From: Planctomycetota bacterium
GTDB lineage: Bacteria > Planctomycetota > UBA11346
DNA length: 64,000 nt
NCBI GenBank assembly: GCA_013816485.1
Contig: JACDEI010000002.1
Location: 98,322-162,321, forward strand
Reading direction: 5' to 3'
Below, piece by piece: positions 17,592 to 27,429 of this stretch; position 1 is the first letter of the stretch, and every line of letters starts with the position of its first letter. The notes under the pieces were generated by a model, which saw only the letters and a program-made list of their open reading frames with translations, searched no databases and was not told the DNA's origin. The translations under genes were made by a program, and so were the position numbers.

Positions 17592-18284
17592 TCAGGCTTC
17601 TACTTCGCTGAACCGATATCCGACGCCACGCACGGTTTCGATGAAGCGGTCGTACGGTTTGATCTTGCTGCGCAGGTTGCGCACGTGCACGTCGACCGTG
17701 CGGTCGGTCACCGCCGCCTCGCCGTCGCCGATGCGGTCGAGCAGATCGTAGCGACCGTAGGCGATGCCCGGATGCGAGGCGAGGAAGTGCAGCAGCTTGA
17801 ACTCGGTGAGCGTCAGCGGCGCGACCTCTTCGCTGACGGTGACGCGGTGGCGTACTGGATCGATCACCAGGTTCTGGATCTGCAGACGTTTCTTCGGTCC
17901 GAGCGCTTCGGAATCATCAACCCTGCCGAGTCGCACCTTGATGCGGGCCATCAGTTCCTTGACGCGGAACGGCTTGGTCACGTAGTCGTCGGCACCTAGG
18001 CCGAGGCCGAGCACGATGTCGCTCTCCTCGCCCTTGGCGGTGAGCATGATGATCGGGATGCCCGCGAGTCCGGCGTCGGCGCGCATCACGCGGCAGACTT
18101 CAAGGCCGTCGCGGTCCGGCAACATCAGGTCGAGCAGCACCAGATCGTAGTGTCCACGACGCAGCTCATGCAGGCCGTCGTTGCCGGTGCCGGCAACCGT
18201 GACGACGTGGCCTTCGCGCTGGAGGTTGAAGCGCAAAAGCGTCTGAATGTCCGGTTCGTCTTCGATGACCAGGATGCGTGGCAT
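17592..18284 (-). CDS. phoB: Phosphate-regulon response regulator, OmpR/PhoB family
   Basis: 230 residues. The receiver domain starts with ILVIEDEPDIQ (acidic pocket). The phospho-acceptor Asp is in LVLLDLMLPDRDG near 53, followed by Thr in IIMLTAKGEE and Lys in DDYVTKPF. The C-terminal winged helix (about 135-228) ends in VDVHVRNLRSKI and VRGVGYRF, typical of OmpR/PhoB DNA-binding domains. It should activate pst and other phosphate genes by binding PHO boxes, one of which is proposed at 24993-25009. It lies 40 bases downstream of phoU and upstream of phoR. Confidence 0.93.
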   Translation of the reverse strand: MPRILVIEDEPDIQTLLRFNLQREGHVVTVAGTGNDGLHELRRGHYDLVLLDLMLPDRDGLEVCRVMRADAGLAGIPIIMLTAKGEESDIVLGLGLGADDYVTKPFRVKELMARIKVRLGRVDDSEALGPKKRLQIQNLVIDPVRHRVTVSEEVAPLTLTEFKLLHFLASHPGIAYGRYDLLDRIGDGEAAVTDRTVDVHVRNLRSKIKPYDRFIETVRGVGYRFSEVEA

Positions 18285-18323
18285 GGTGTAGGGCGTTGCC
18301 TGTTCGTGTACGAGTGTTCCGGC

Positions 18324-19007
18324 TCAGGGATTGTCGCCGGTCAACTCTTCATGGTGATGGCGGATGTTGGTGCCCTTGTAGATGTACACCGTCTCCTCAG
18401 CGATGGAGACCGCGACATCGGCGATGTGTTCCATCTGCGACGCGGCACGCAGGAGGTGGGTGTATTCGCGGATGCGGTCGGGATCAGTCCGCATCAGTCC
18501 CTGGAGCTGCTCGTAACACTGCTTGGTCAGGACGTCGGAGTGCTCCTCGTCGGTGATCACACCACGGGCCAAGTTCAGGTTGCCGGTGATGAAGGCTTCC
18601 ATCGCGTGGCGCTGCATCCCCAGAGCGAGACGGCCGAGCGTTTCGATCTGCGGCGGGATCTCAGCACCCTTGTTGCGGGCGATGAAGGAGGCGCGTTTGG
18701 CCACACTCTCGGCCAAGTCACCGACCTGTTCCAGGTCGCTGGTGATGCGCATGGCGGCGATCACCAAGCGTAGTTCACCGGCCATCGGCTGCTGCAGCGC
18801 GATGATCTGGTGGCAACGGTCTTCGATCGCGGTCTCCAGGGTGTCGAGCTGTTCCTCCAACACGCGGCACTGTTCACGCGCCTCGACGGTCGGACGGATG
18901 ATCGCCTCAACGGCGATCGAGAGCGAGCGCTCGACCATGTTGCCCATGCTCACCAAGGAGCGTTTGAGTTCAGCGAGGTCGAGATCGAAATGGCGGATCT
19001 GGTTCAT
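18324..19007 (-). CDS. phoU: Phosphate-transport regulator PhoU
   Basis: 227-residue all-helical protein with the two tandem PhoU repeats, each carrying an acidic/arginine helix pair (near 20-60 and 120-160). It starts MNQIRHFDLDLAELKRSL, as many PhoU proteins do. It links PstSCAB occupancy to PhoR and represses the regulon when phosphate is plentiful. It lies 27 bases downstream of pstB, in the conserved order pstB-phoU. Confidence 0.93.
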   Translation of the reverse strand: MNQIRHFDLDLAELKRSLVSMGNMVERSLSIAVEAIIRPTVEAREQCRVLEEQLDTLETAIEDRCHQIIALQQPMAGELRLVIAAMRITSDLEQVGDLAESVAKRASFIARNKGAEIPPQIETLGRLALGMQRHAMEAFITGNLNLARGVITDEEHSDVLTKQCYEQLQGLMRTDPDRIREYTHLLRAASQMEHIADVAVSIAEETVYIYKGTNIRHHHEELTGDNP

Positions 19008-19034
19008 GTCTGTCCTGATTATGATGCTTCTAGC

Positions 19035-19895
19035 TCAACCGAAGCGGCCAGTGATGTAGTCTTCGGTCTGCTTCTGATGCGGGTTGGTGAAGATGGTGAC
19101 GGTGGTGTCGTATTCGATCAACTTGCCGAGGTAAAAGAAGGCCGTTCGGTCGCTGCAGCGACCAGCCTGTTGCATGTTGTGGGTCACGATCACCACGGTG
19201 AACTGCTTCTTCAGCTCCAGGATCAACTCCTCGATCTTGCCGGTGGCGATGGGATCGAGCGCCGAACACGGCTCGTCCATCAGGATGACCTCGGGCTCCA
19301 CCGCGATGGCGCGGGCGATACACAGGCGTTGCATCTGGCCGCCAGACAGGCCCAGGGCGCTCTGGTTCAGGCGGTCCTTGGCTTCGTCCCACAACGCTGC
19401 GGCACGCAGGCCTTTTTCCACCGCGATGTCGAGATCGGCCTTGTTGGTTTTGCCGCTGACGCGCAGGCCGTAGATGACGTTCTCGTAGATCGACTTGGGG
19501 AAGGGGTTCGATTTCTGGAACACCATGCCGACACGTTTGCGCAGCGAGGTCACCTCGATCAAAGGATCGTAGATGGTGTGGCCGGCGATCTTGATGTCGC
19601 CACTGTGTCGGATGTTGTCGATCAGATCATTCATGCGGTTGAAGTTCCGCAGCAGGGTCGACTTGCCGCAACCGGAAGGACCGATCAACGCGGTGACCTG
19701 CTTCTCTGGAATCTCCATCGAGATATCGAAGAGCGTCTGGTTGCTGCCGTACCAGAAATTGTAGTTCTGGACCGAGAGGTAACCCTGGCCCACGCCCATC
19801 GGTTGGGTGGGGCCTGGAGCCTTGGCAATGGGATCGGCGGCGTTTTGCGTGGGTTTCATGGGTGTGGTCGCGGCTGGGGTCAGGGTCAAGTTCAT
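19035..19895 (-). CDS. pstB: Phosphate ABC transporter ATP-binding protein
   Basis: 286 residues, slightly longer than usual because of about 35 extra N-terminal residues before the ATPase core. Walker A is [14 protein letters not shown] near 75, the signature [17 protein letters not shown] near 185, Walker [15 protein letters not shown] near 205, and the switch His in [10 protein letters not shown]. The run of residues matches PstB closely. It energises phosphate import through PstC/PstA. A start about 35 codons downstream would also give a complete ATPase. Confidence 0.95.
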   Translation of the reverse strand: MNLTLTPAATTPMKPTQNAADPIAKAPGPTQPMGVGQGYLSVQNYNFWYGSNQTLFDISMEIPEKQVTALIGPSGCGKSTLLRNFNRMNDLIDNIRHSGDIKIAGHTIYDPLIEVTSLRKRVGMVFQKSNPFPKSIYENVIYGLRVSGKTNKADLDIAVEKGLRAAALWDEAKDRLNQSALGLSGGQMQRLCIARAIAVEPEVILMDEPCSALDPIATGKIEELILELKKQFTVVIVTHNMQQAGRCSDRTAFFYLGKLIEYDTTVTIFTNPHQKQTEDYITGRFG

Positions 19896-19900
19896 GGGTG

Positions 19901-21547
19901 TCAGAACGCCGAGGTGGCGAACCTCCGACGGATGCGGTCGCGCAGGACGATGGCACCCAGGTTGAGGGCCATCACCAGCAGGATGAGGAAGAAGGTGGTG
20001 GCGAAGACCATCGGCTTGGCGGCCTCGGAGTCCGGGGACTGGAAGCCCAGGTCGTAGATATGGAAGCCGAGATGCATGAACTTCTGGTCGAGGTGGAAAA
20101 ACGGATAGATGCCGTCGATCGGCAGGCTCGGGGCCAGTTTCACCACACCGACCAGCATCAGCGGCGCCACTTCACCGGCGCCACGCGCCATGGCCAGGAT
20201 CAGACCAGTGAGGATGCCGGGAATCGCGGCAGGTAGCACCACGCGTTGGATGGTCTGCCACTTCGAGGCGCCCAGAGCCAAGCTGCCTTCCTTGGCCCCA
20301 CGCGGCACGGCAGCAACGGATTCCTCGGTGGCGACGATCACCACCGGCACGGTCATCAGCGCCAGTGTCAGCGACGCCCACAAGATGCCGCCGGTGCCGA
20401 AGGTCGGCGTGGCGCCCTTGTCGCTGAAGAACAACGAGTCGATGGTGCCGCCCATGATGTAGACGAAGAACCCCAGACCAAAGACGCCGAAGACGATCGA
20501 CGGCACACCGGCGAGGTTGTTCACCGCGATGCGCACGATGCGCACTATTGGCCCCTGTTTGGCGTACTCACGCAGGTAGATCGCTGCGACCACGCCGAAG
20601 GGGGTCACCGCGATGCTCATCAGGATGGTCATGACGAAGGTGCCGAAGATCGCCGGCCAGATACCACCTTCGGTGTTGGCTTCGCGCGGTTTTTCGACCA
20701 TGAAGGACCACAGGTGTGAGAAGGTCAGGCCGACGCGTCCGATCAGCGACAGTTCGTTCGACCAGGTCACCTTGACCAGATCGCCCATGATCAGGGTGCG
20801 TTCTTCGCCGGTGAACAGCTTGAGCACCAACTGGTGATCCTTCTGTCGCGCGCGCAGCTCAAGCGCCTTGGTGCGCAGGATCTCGAAGTCGGCCTGCAAC
20901 GTGGCAACCTCGGCATCGATTTCGGCGATGGCCGCCTGATCGTTGCTGGATTCGGCGGACTTGCGCTGATATCCCAAGTCGGTCATGCGTCTCGCATTGG
21001 CACCGATGACCGATTGTTCGAGGTAGAGGATTTCGTTGCGACGGTCGGTGACCTCGTCGATCAGTTCCTGCAACCGGTGGTTGAAGCGCGGATCGGTGGC
21101 GGGAATGACCTCGCCGCCTTTGAGTTTGAGTGAAACCGGCATGCCGATGGCATTGCCGTATTCCATCCGTTCGACTTTGAGCACACCGGCGGGTTGTGAA
21201 CGCGACACCACATCCTTCTCATCGATGAAACGGAAGCCCTGGCCATAAACATCCTTGTTGCCCGTGAAAAGCTGGATTTCACGTTCGACTGTTTCGTCGG
21301 TCTTGATCGGCTTGTCGCGCTCAATCACGATTTCGCCGGCAATGGAGATGGTCTTATCGCCGTCCTTCATCGTCAGTTCGACGATACGTTTAGGCCAAAA
21401 GACTTCGATGCCATTGATCAGGATGATGGCCAAGAGGCCGACCACCATGATCAGGCCGATGCTCAGGCCCATGGCGGTGAGCCAGACCTGGGCTTCGCCG
21501 GTGACGCGGGCGGGTTTCAACGGTCGGTTTTGGTGCGAGGCGTTCAT
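19901..21547 (-). CDS. pstA: Phosphate ABC transporter permease PstA, long form
   Basis: 548 residues, about twice the size of the E. coli protein. A first membrane helix near 20-45 is followed by about 230 extracytoplasmic residues, including a probable coiled coil (about 165-215, rich in Glu, Gln, Arg and Ala). The six-helix permease domain occupies the C-terminal half. The EAA-type loop reads [20 protein letters not shown] near 430. Long PstA forms of this kind are known in gamma-proteobacteria and other phyla. It is six bases upstream of pstB and one base downstream of pstC, so translation is tightly linked. Confidence 0.92.
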   Translation of the reverse strand: MNASHQNRPLKPARVTGEAQVWLTAMGLSIGLIMVVGLLAIILINGIEVFWPKRIVELTMKDGDKTISIAGEIVIERDKPIKTDETVEREIQLFTGNKDVYGQGFRFIDEKDVVSRSQPAGVLKVERMEYGNAIGMPVSLKLKGGEVIPATDPRFNHRLQELIDEVTDRRNEILYLEQSVIGANARRMTDLGYQRKSAESSNDQAAIAEIDAEVATLQADFEILRTKALELRARQKDHQLVLKLFTGEERTLIMGDLVKVTWSNELSLIGRVGLTFSHLWSFMVEKPREANTEGGIWPAIFGTFVMTILMSIAVTPFGVVAAIYLREYAKQGPIVRIVRIAVNNLAGVPSIVFGVFGLGFFVYIMGGTIDSLFFSDKGATPTFGTGGILWASLTLALMTVPVVIVATEESVAAVPRGAKEGSLALGASKWQTIQRVVLPAAIPGILTGLILAMARGAGEVAPLMLVGVVKLAPSLPIDGIYPFFHLDQKFMHLGFHIYDLGFQSPDSEAAKPMVFATTFFLILLVMALNLGAIVLRDRIRRRFATSAF

Positions 21548-21548
21548 A

Positions 21549-23897
21549 TCAGATCGTCTTGTATTTCTCGCGCAGATGCTGGCGCATGACCTCGGCCACC
21601 GTGTTGACCACGAAGGTCAGCATGAAGAGCAGCAAGGCACCAAGGAACAGCGTGCGGTAGAGCGTGCTGTGGTGTGGGGCTTCAGGGATCTCGACCGCGA
21701 TGTTGGCAGAAAGCGTGCGCATGCCGTCGAAGATGTTCATGCCCATGATCGGCGTGTTGCCGGTGGCCATCACCACGATCATGGTTTCACCGATGGCGCG
21801 GCCGAAGCCGATCATCACAGCGGAGAAGATGCCGGCCGAGGCGGTCGGCAACACCACGCGCATGGCGGTGTCCCAACGGCTGGCTCCCAGTGCCAGCGAT
21901 CCCGAACGCAGCGCAGGTGGCACGTTCGACAAGGCGTCTTCAGCGATGGTGAAGATGATCGGGATCACCGCGAAACCCATCATGATGCCGACCACCAGCG
22001 AGTTGCGCTGTTCGTAGCTCAGGCCGGTGACGGTACGCCACCAGTTGGGGAAATCACCGGCACCATTGACGCGGAAGACCATGGCTTCGAAGACCGGGCC
22101 GAGCGACCAGGCGATCCACGCGGTCAGCATCAACATCGGCACGAAGGCAATGAACTCGTAACCCGGTTTGATCCGACTGCGCACACTCATCGGCATGCCA
22201 GCCCATACCCAGCCGAAGGCGATGGCCATGGTTGGCAGTGCGATGACCACCAGCATCAGGGACGGCACCCGATCGACCAACAAGGGTGCCAGCCAGATGG
22301 CAGCGAGGAAGCCCAGCACCACCGACGGCAATGAGGCCATGATTTCGACCACCGGCTTGACCACTTTCTTGAACTTCGGGTGCATGAATTCAGCGGTGTA
22401 GATCGCCCCCAGAATGGCGATCGGCAGGGCGAACAGCAGGGCATAGACGGTTCCCTTCAGCGAACCGATCAACAGCGGGATCATCGACAGTTTGGGCTCG
22501 AAGTCATCCGTGCCACCAGTGGACTGCCAATCGTGTTTTGGCTGATCAGCACCTTCGTACCAGATCTTGCCGAACATAGCGGCCATGCCGGATTCGGGAT
22601 GCGGATCATTGAGGTCGTAGGCATGGATCTTGGCATCCTCGCCGACCATGAGCAGACGATGGTATTTCCCGCTGATGGCCGATGCGATCACCGGGGATGC
22701 GACCTCACCTTCCCAGCGGATGGCGGCCGAGGTGCCATACCTGAGCGAAGCGGTGGTGCCGTGGGTCAGCAGGAAGGCTTTGTTACGCACACTCGGCGCA
22801 TAGGTCTGCGCCCCACCGGGAAGTTGTTGGTCAAATTCCTTGGTGATTCCATACGTGCGGGCGATGTCTCCTGGTTTGACATAGAGACTGAAGATGCGGT
22901 TGATGCCAGCGTCATTGGTGGCCACCAGCGACACCTCGCCGAGCAGGAAATCGATCGAGGCGATATGGGTCTCGGGTTGGTCGGCAAATGGACGGAACGA
23001 TTGGCGGAGGGTGAAGGCATCGCCTTCAAGAAAGAAGTACAACAGATCGCCGGCCTTGGTCACCACCACGATGCCTTCAGCACGTTCATCGACCAGGAGT
23101 TGTTCTGCTACGCCGGTGATCTGCTCGGTGAGGTTGAACGAACGGTCGGGTTTGATCTCGCCAGCGCCGAACAAGGTGCGGGCCTGCACCAGGGTGGAGG
23201 CCAAGACCGTGCGGCGCTCGCCATCTTGTTGGATGATGGCGGCGATCTTACGCGTGTCGCTATCGCCGTAGCCGGCATTGACGATCGGTTTGCCGACCTC
23301 GCCCAGGGTCAGGGTCAGGTCGTTGTCGATGCTGCCTGTGATCGAACGGGCACCATCAGCGAACGCGGACTGGTATTTCACTGAACGTACCGCCAGACGA
23401 CCATCGGCAGTGCCGATGATCACGCGTTGACGGCGATGATTTATTTCGCAGGAAGTGATGACGGGCTTGTCGCCCAGTTTGAGGTCGATGATGCTCGGGG
23501 TGGGCAACGTGGTTGACCCGGATGCAGTCTTCGGATCGGCACTGTTGGCACTGCTGTCGTGACTGTCGTAACGAGCAGGGAGCGGAATGAAGGTCGCCGT
23601 ACCATCACGTTCGACCACCAGGGGCAGTTCCCCCCATTCATCGCTCAGGATACCGACCACATCGGCCGCTTTGATCTCCGCGGGCAGGGTGACCGCGTCG
23701 GTCTCCTTGACGGTTGCGGAACTGAAGAGCGGAATGACCTGCCAGAGGATGAAAACAAAGATGCCGAACACCGCGACGATGACGGCAAGGCCGCCAGCCT
23801 TGATCAGCCACGTCATGCCCTTGTCGACCAGCAGGGTCGCACGGGAGGTGGCATACCGTTGAGGCGTAGGTGTGCCGGGAACTTGTGAGGTGCTCAT
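21549..23897 (-). CDS. pstC: Phosphate ABC transporter permease PstC with propeller-like domain
   Basis: 782 residues against roughly 320 in E. coli. A membrane helix lies near 33-57. Then come about 400 extracytoplasmic residues with repeated short beta segments of WD/PQQ-propeller style (VIIGTADGRLAVRS, GIVVVTKAGDLLYFF, LLMVGEDAKIHAYD). The permease domain begins near 485 with LIGSLKGTVYALLFALP, and the EAA loop is [20 protein letters not shown] near 680. The propeller assignment is by eye from the repeated strand pattern. It pairs with the equally enlarged PstA, so both permeases present large outer domains, presumably to the PstS side. Confidence 0.92.
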   Translation of the reverse strand: MSTSQVPGTPTPQRYATSRATLLVDKGMTWLIKAGGLAVIVAVFGIFVFILWQVIPLFSSATVKETDAVTLPAEIKAADVVGILSDEWGELPLVVERDGTATFIPLPARYDSHDSSANSADPKTASGSTTLPTPSIIDLKLGDKPVITSCEINHRRQRVIIGTADGRLAVRSVKYQSAFADGARSITGSIDNDLTLTLGEVGKPIVNAGYGDSDTRKIAAIIQQDGERRTVLASTLVQARTLFGAGEIKPDRSFNLTEQITGVAEQLLVDERAEGIVVVTKAGDLLYFFLEGDAFTLRQSFRPFADQPETHIASIDFLLGEVSLVATNDAGINRIFSLYVKPGDIARTYGITKEFDQQLPGGAQTYAPSVRNKAFLLTHGTTASLRYGTSAAIRWEGEVASPVIASAISGKYHRLLMVGEDAKIHAYDLNDPHPESGMAAMFGKIWYEGADQPKHDWQSTGGTDDFEPKLSMIPLLIGSLKGTVYALLFALPIAILGAIYTAEFMHPKFKKVVKPVVEIMASLPSVVLGFLAAIWLAPLLVDRVPSLMLVVIALPTMAIAFGWVWAGMPMSVRSRIKPGYEFIAFVPMLMLTAWIAWSLGPVFEAMVFRVNGAGDFPNWWRTVTGLSYEQRNSLVVGIMMGFAVIPIIFTIAEDALSNVPPALRSGSLALGASRWDTAMRVVLPTASAGIFSAVMIGFGRAIGETMIVVMATGNTPIMGMNIFDGMRTLSANIAVEIPEAPHHSTLYRTLFLGALLLFMLTFVVNTVAEVMRQHLREKYKTI

Positions 23898-23957
23898 TGC
23901 GGAAAAACCCTGACGGCGGGGGGAGGTCCCCCCGCCGGTGCGTGACTTCAGGCAGGA

Positions 23958-24926
23958 TTACTTGGACAGGCTGTCGACCACTTCAGCAGCGACCGAAGCC
24001 GGCAGCGGGAAGTAACCATCCTTGACCACGATCTCCTGACCGGGCTTCGAGAGCACGAACTTGACGAACTCCAGGGTCAGCTTGTCGAGCGGCTGGCCCG
24101 GCTTCTTGTTGACGTACACCAGGAGGAAACGCGCGAGCGGGTATTTGCCGCTCAGGCAGTTTTCCATGTTGGCGGCGTACATCATGTCGGCGGTCTCACC
24201 GAGCGGTACGGCGCGCACGCCCGAGGTGGCATACCCGATGCCCGAGTAGCCGATGGCGGCGGGTTCGGTGGCGATGCCCTGGACCACGCCCGACGAACCC
24301 GGCTGTTCCTTGACGGTAGGCTTGTAGTCGCCCTTGCTCAGCGCGATCTCTTTGAAGAAGCCGTAAGTGCCCGAGGCGCTGTTACGACCGAAGATCGAGA
24401 CGGCCTTGCCCTTCCACTCGGGCATCACATCGCCCCAGTCGGCGATCGATTTGCCACCGCGCTTGAAGGTGCTGGAGAAAACGCTGTCGACCTGCTGCAG
24501 GGTCAGACCTTTGACCGGGTTGTCCTTGTGCACGAACACCGCGAGGGCGTCGATGGCGACTTTGATCTCAGTGGGCTTGTAGCCGTACTTCTTTTCAAAG
24601 GCGTCGATTTCACTGCCCTTCATCGCGCGGCTCATCGGGCCGAGCTGCGACGTACCTTCGATCAGGGCGACTGGCGCAGTGGTCGAGCCCTTGCCTTCGA
24701 TCTGGATGTTCACGTTCGGGTAGGACGCCTGGAAACCTTCGGCCCAGAAGGTCATCAGGTTGTTGAGGGTGTCCGAACCGATCGAATTCAGATTGCCCGA
24801 TACGCCGCCGACGGTGGTGTAGGCCGGCAGGCCCTCATCGACCGCCGCGTGCACGGTACCGGTGGTGAAGGAGAAGAGCACGGCGGTAACCGGCGTGGCG
24901 AAGGCGAAGGGCAGCTTGAAGCTCAT
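23958..24926 (-). CDS. pstS: Phosphate-binding periplasmic protein
   Basis: 322 residues with a signal peptide (hydrophobic stretch 5-28, cleavage near VHAAVDEG). The phosphate-binding family blocks IEGKGSTTAPVALIEG near 80, GPMSRAMK near 98 and FGRNSASGTYGFFKE near 180 are present. It captures phosphate for PstCAB. It is the first gene of the pst-pho operon. AAGGA lies just before the ATG. The leader contains an exact 10-bp tandem duplication (24936-24955) and further upstream a PHO-box-like site. Confidence 0.95.
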   Translation of the reverse strand: MSFKLPFAFATPVTAVLFSFTTGTVHAAVDEGLPAYTTVGGVSGNLNSIGSDTLNNLMTFWAEGFQASYPNVNIQIEGKGSTTAPVALIEGTSQLGPMSRAMKGSEIDAFEKKYGYKPTEIKVAIDALAVFVHKDNPVKGLTLQQVDSVFSSTFKRGGKSIADWGDVMPEWKGKAVSIFGRNSASGTYGFFKEIALSKGDYKPTVKEQPGSSGVVQGIATEPAAIGYSGIGYATSGVRAVPLGETADMMYAANMENCLSGKYPLARFLLVYVNKKPGQPLDKLTLEFVKFVLSKPGQEIVVKDGYFPLPASVAAEVVDSLSK

Positions 24927-24992
24927 GGGTGTCCTTGGGTAGGAGTGGGTAGGAGTGAAGGTTGGATTGATGCCTCGGACCGTAGAACCATC

Positions 24993-25009
24993 TGTGAAGG
25001 AAGTGTGAA
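24993..25009 (-). promoter_or_regulatory. Candidate PHO box upstream of pstS
   Basis: On the minus strand the sequence reads TTCACACTTCCTTCACA: two TTCACA hexamers with a 5-base spacer. This fits the repeated TTNACA pattern at 11-base period used by PhoP/PhoB-type regulators in Bacillus. It lies about 67-83 bases before the pstS start, in the divergent region with arsR, and phoB is encoded in the same cluster. Confidence 0.6.
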
Positions 25010-25132
25010 GACGGAGACAAGTGCGGAGGGTGGCTGTGGAAGGGTCCAGTGGGTACTCAGGTCATCGTAAAAAGGCGCTGACCAGACGGTTCCGGCGTTG
25101 TCGTTGGCTCATGGTCGGCTACATCCGTCACC

Positions 25133-25471
25133 ATGTCCGACCGCGCCAAGTCCTGCTGTCCACCCGCCACCGCCGTCCACGGCCCGGTGCCCACTGGTGG
25201 CGAGGACTACGAGCGCGAACTATCGGCGCTCGCCAAGGCCCTGGGGCATCCGGCACGCGTGCGCATCCTGCGCCTGTTGGCGGAACGCAGTGGCTGTGTC
25301 TGTGGCGACATCGTCAACGAGGTCGGCCTCGCACAGTCGACGGTTTCCCAGCACCTCGCCGTGCTCAAAGACGCCGGTCTCATCCGGGGTGATGTCGATG
25401 GCCCGCGGGTGTGCTATTGCTTGGCCAACAACATTCTGCGCCGTTTCAAGATGCTCGCCGCCGCGTTGTGA
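25133..25471 (+). CDS. arsR: ArsR-family arsenic-responsive repressor
   Basis: 112-residue winged-helix protein. The helix-turn-helix core is ALGHPARVRILRLL through LAQSTVSQHLAVLKDAGLIRG. The metalloid motif is CVCGDIV near residue 64, matching the ELCVCDL-type As(III) site. An extra Cys pair stands at the N-terminus (KSCCPP). It is expected to repress the downstream acr3-arsC-arsM genes until arsenite or antimonite binds. It is divergent from pstS, which is notable because arsenate enters through phosphate transporters. A 90-base inverted repeat follows its stop codon. Confidence 0.92.
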   Translation: MSDRAKSCCPPATAVHGPVPTGGEDYERELSALAKALGHPARVRILRLLAERSGCVCGDIVNEVGLAQSTVSQHLAVLKDAGLIRGDVDGPRVCYCLANNILRRFKMLAAAL

Positions 25472-25472
25472 T

Positions 25473-25563
25473 GTCCCCCTGGGGGCGCGAACGTCAGTCT
25501 GCGCAGCCTTATGCCACATCGCTCTAAAGTCTGCGCAGACTGAAGTCCGCGCCCTCAGAGGAC
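25473..25563. repeat. Imperfect 38-bp inverted repeat between arsR and acr3
   Basis: The left arm (25473-25511) begins two bases after the arsR stop. The right arm (25526-25563) is its imperfect complement. The shared core is AGTCTGCGCAG, then GGGCGCG, with outer ends GTCC/GGAC. There are no tandem units, so it looks more like a MITE-type or REP-type palindrome than the other hairpins here. Confidence 0.75.
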
Positions 25564-25632
25564 AGCCATCCATCGCGGTTGATTTGACAGCGCTGCAGAT
25601 GGCTGCATATCCCATCGTCATATTACGATTGG

Positions 25633-26754
25633 ATGCTCATGGCTGCCGGACGCCTCTCCTTCCTCGACCGTTACCTGACCGTGTGGATCTTCGTGGCCAT
25701 GGGCCTGGGATTGCTGCTCGGGCAGACCGCGCCTGGGGTGGGTGAAGCCATCAACGGCCTGGCCTGGGGCTCGACCTCCATCCCCATCGCCATCGGACTC
25801 ATCCTGATGATGTACCCGCCGCTGGCGAAGGTGCGCTACGAGGCGCTGCCGCGCATCATGCGCGACTGGCGCGTGCTCGGGCTGTCGTTGGTGCAGAACT
25901 GGCTGATCGGCCCGCTGCTGATGTTCGCGCTCGCGGCGCTGTTCCTGCACGACCGTCCGGAGTTCATGCACGGCCTCATCCTGGTCGGCCTCGCGCGCTG
26001 TATCGCCATGGTCATCGTGTGGAACGACCTGGCCAAGGGCGACACCGACTACTGCGCCGGCTTGGTGGCCTTCAATGCGATCTTCCAGGTGTTGTTCTTT
26101 GCCGTGTATGCGTGGTTCTTTTTGCTTATCGCACCTGCGTGGTTTGGTCTGCCCGGTGTCGCGGTCGATGTGACGATGAGCGACATCGCCATGTCGGTGT
26201 TCATCTACCTCGGCATTCCCTTCATCGCAGGCTTTCTGACCCGACTGGTACTGGTGAAGGCAAAAAGTCGCGAATGGTACCAGAATACCTTCATACCGCG
26301 TATTTCACCGCTGACGTTGATCGCTCTGTTGTTCACCATCGTGGTGATGTTCGCCCTGCAGGGAAAACAGATCATCGCGCAACCGTTCGATGTCGTGCGT
26401 ATCGCCGTGCCGCTGCTGCTCTACTTCGGCATCATGTTCTTGGTGTCGTTTTGGATGGCCAAACGTGCCGGCGCATCGTACCCAGTGAGCGCAACGCTGT
26501 CGTTTACCGCCGCTGGCAACAATTTCGAACTCGCCATCGCCGTCGCCCTGGGCGCCTTCGGCATCGGCCACGGTGCCGCCTTCGCCGCCGTCATCGGGCC
26601 GCTGGCCGAGGTTCCGGCACTGATCGCCTTGGTGTCGGTGGCCTTCTGGCTGCAACGCCGCTGGTGGCCAGGCAGCGACGCGCGAATCCAATCCGTCGAC
26701 ACCTGCGCCACGTCGGTGACGGCGAATGGCGCGGCTGCGAACAAGACATGCTGA
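25633..26754 (+). CDS. acr3: Arsenite efflux permease, ACR3 family
   Basis: 373-residue inner-membrane carrier with about ten membrane helices. The ACR3 signature [19 protein letters not shown] near residue 118 contains the conserved Cys needed for As(III) transport. [20 protein letters not shown] near 295 is the second conserved helix. It exports arsenite produced by ArsC. The C-terminus has a short extension with two Cys residues (DTCATSV and NKTC). ATG 25633 or 25639 are both possible. It is separated from arsR and from arsC by inverted repeats. Confidence 0.93.
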   Translation: MLMAAGRLSFLDRYLTVWIFVAMGLGLLLGQTAPGVGEAINGLAWGSTSIPIAIGLILMMYPPLAKVRYEALPRIMRDWRVLGLSLVQNWLIGPLLMFALAALFLHDRPEFMHGLILVGLARCIAMVIVWNDLAKGDTDYCAGLVAFNAIFQVLFFAVYAWFFLLIAPAWFGLPGVAVDVTMSDIAMSVFIYLGIPFIAGFLTRLVLVKAKSREWYQNTFIPRISPLTLIALLFTIVVMFALQGKQIIAQPFDVVRIAVPLLLYFGIMFLVSFWMAKRAGASYPVSATLSFTAAGNNFELAIAVALGAFGIGHGAAFAAVIGPLAEVPALIALVSVAFWLQRRWWPGSDARIQSVDTCATSVTANGAAANKTC

Positions 26755-26773
26755 AATCAAACCGGATTGAGCA

Positions 26774-26855
26774 GGAGGAACGGAGCAACGGAGGACAGCC
26801 ACAAGGCCAGAAGACACGGTGATTCCCGGTCTTCCTCCGTTCCTCCGTTCCTCTT
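26774..26855. repeat. Inverted repeat of 9-bp units (AACGGAGGA type) between acr3 and arsC
   Basis: The left arm GGAGGAACGGAGCAACGGAG (about 26774-26795) is complementary to the right arm around CTTCCTCCGTTCCTCCGTTC (about 26830-26855). Two to three 9-base units can be read in each arm. It lies 20 bases after the acr3 stop and 27 before the arsC start. Confidence 0.8.
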
Positions 26856-26882
26856 GTTCCATCCATTTCCCCAGGGTGACCG

Positions 26883-27326
26883 ATGACCCCGACCAAGATC
26901 CTATTCCTGTGCACCGGCAATTCGTGCCGTAGTCAGATGGCTGAGGCGTGGTGCCGCGCGCTGCATCCTGGCCGCTATGAGGCCTATTCCGCCGGCACCA
27001 TCGCCAAGGGGCTCAATCCAAAGATGGTCCAGGTGATGAAGGAACTGGGGATCGACCCGACCATCCATCAATCGTCGAAGACCCTGACGTCGGTCATCGA
27101 TGCGGGCGTGAAACTCGACGTGGTGGTGACGGTCTGCGGCCACGCCCATGAGACCTGCCCGGTATTCCCTGGTGGCAAGACCCGGGTCGTGCACGTCGGC
27201 TTCGAGGATCCACCCGAGTTGGAAAAGACCGCCAAGACGCCAGAGGAAGCGCTCGGCCACTACCGCCGTGTACGCGATGAGATCCGTGATTTCATCATCG
27301 GCCTGCCGGACAGCCTGCCCGCCTGA
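26883..27326 (+). CDS. arsC: Arsenate reductase, thioredoxin-coupled (LMW-PTP type)
   Basis: 147 residues. The P-loop is FLCTGNSCRSQMAEA with the nucleophilic Cys at 11. The later pair in VVTVCGHAHETCPVF near 86 and 93 corresponds to the Cys82/Cys89 relay of the S. aureus pI258-type enzyme, so reduction by thioredoxin is expected. The acid is in GFEDPPE. It reduces arsenate to arsenite for export by ACR3 or methylation by ArsM, and lies between those two genes. Confidence 0.93.
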   Translation: MTPTKILFLCTGNSCRSQMAEAWCRALHPGRYEAYSAGTIAKGLNPKMVQVMKELGIDPTIHQSSKTLTSVIDAGVKLDVVVTVCGHAHETCPVFPGGKTRVVHVGFEDPPELEKTAKTPEEALGHYRRVRDEIRDFIIGLPDSLPA

Positions 27327-27429
27327 CGAACCTAGTATCATCTTGGCTGGCTCACGGATTTTTCTGGTGGAGAACCGTTGTGAACATGACCGATCTAGAG
27401 TCCGCGACATCTACTTTTGGAGATCAACC

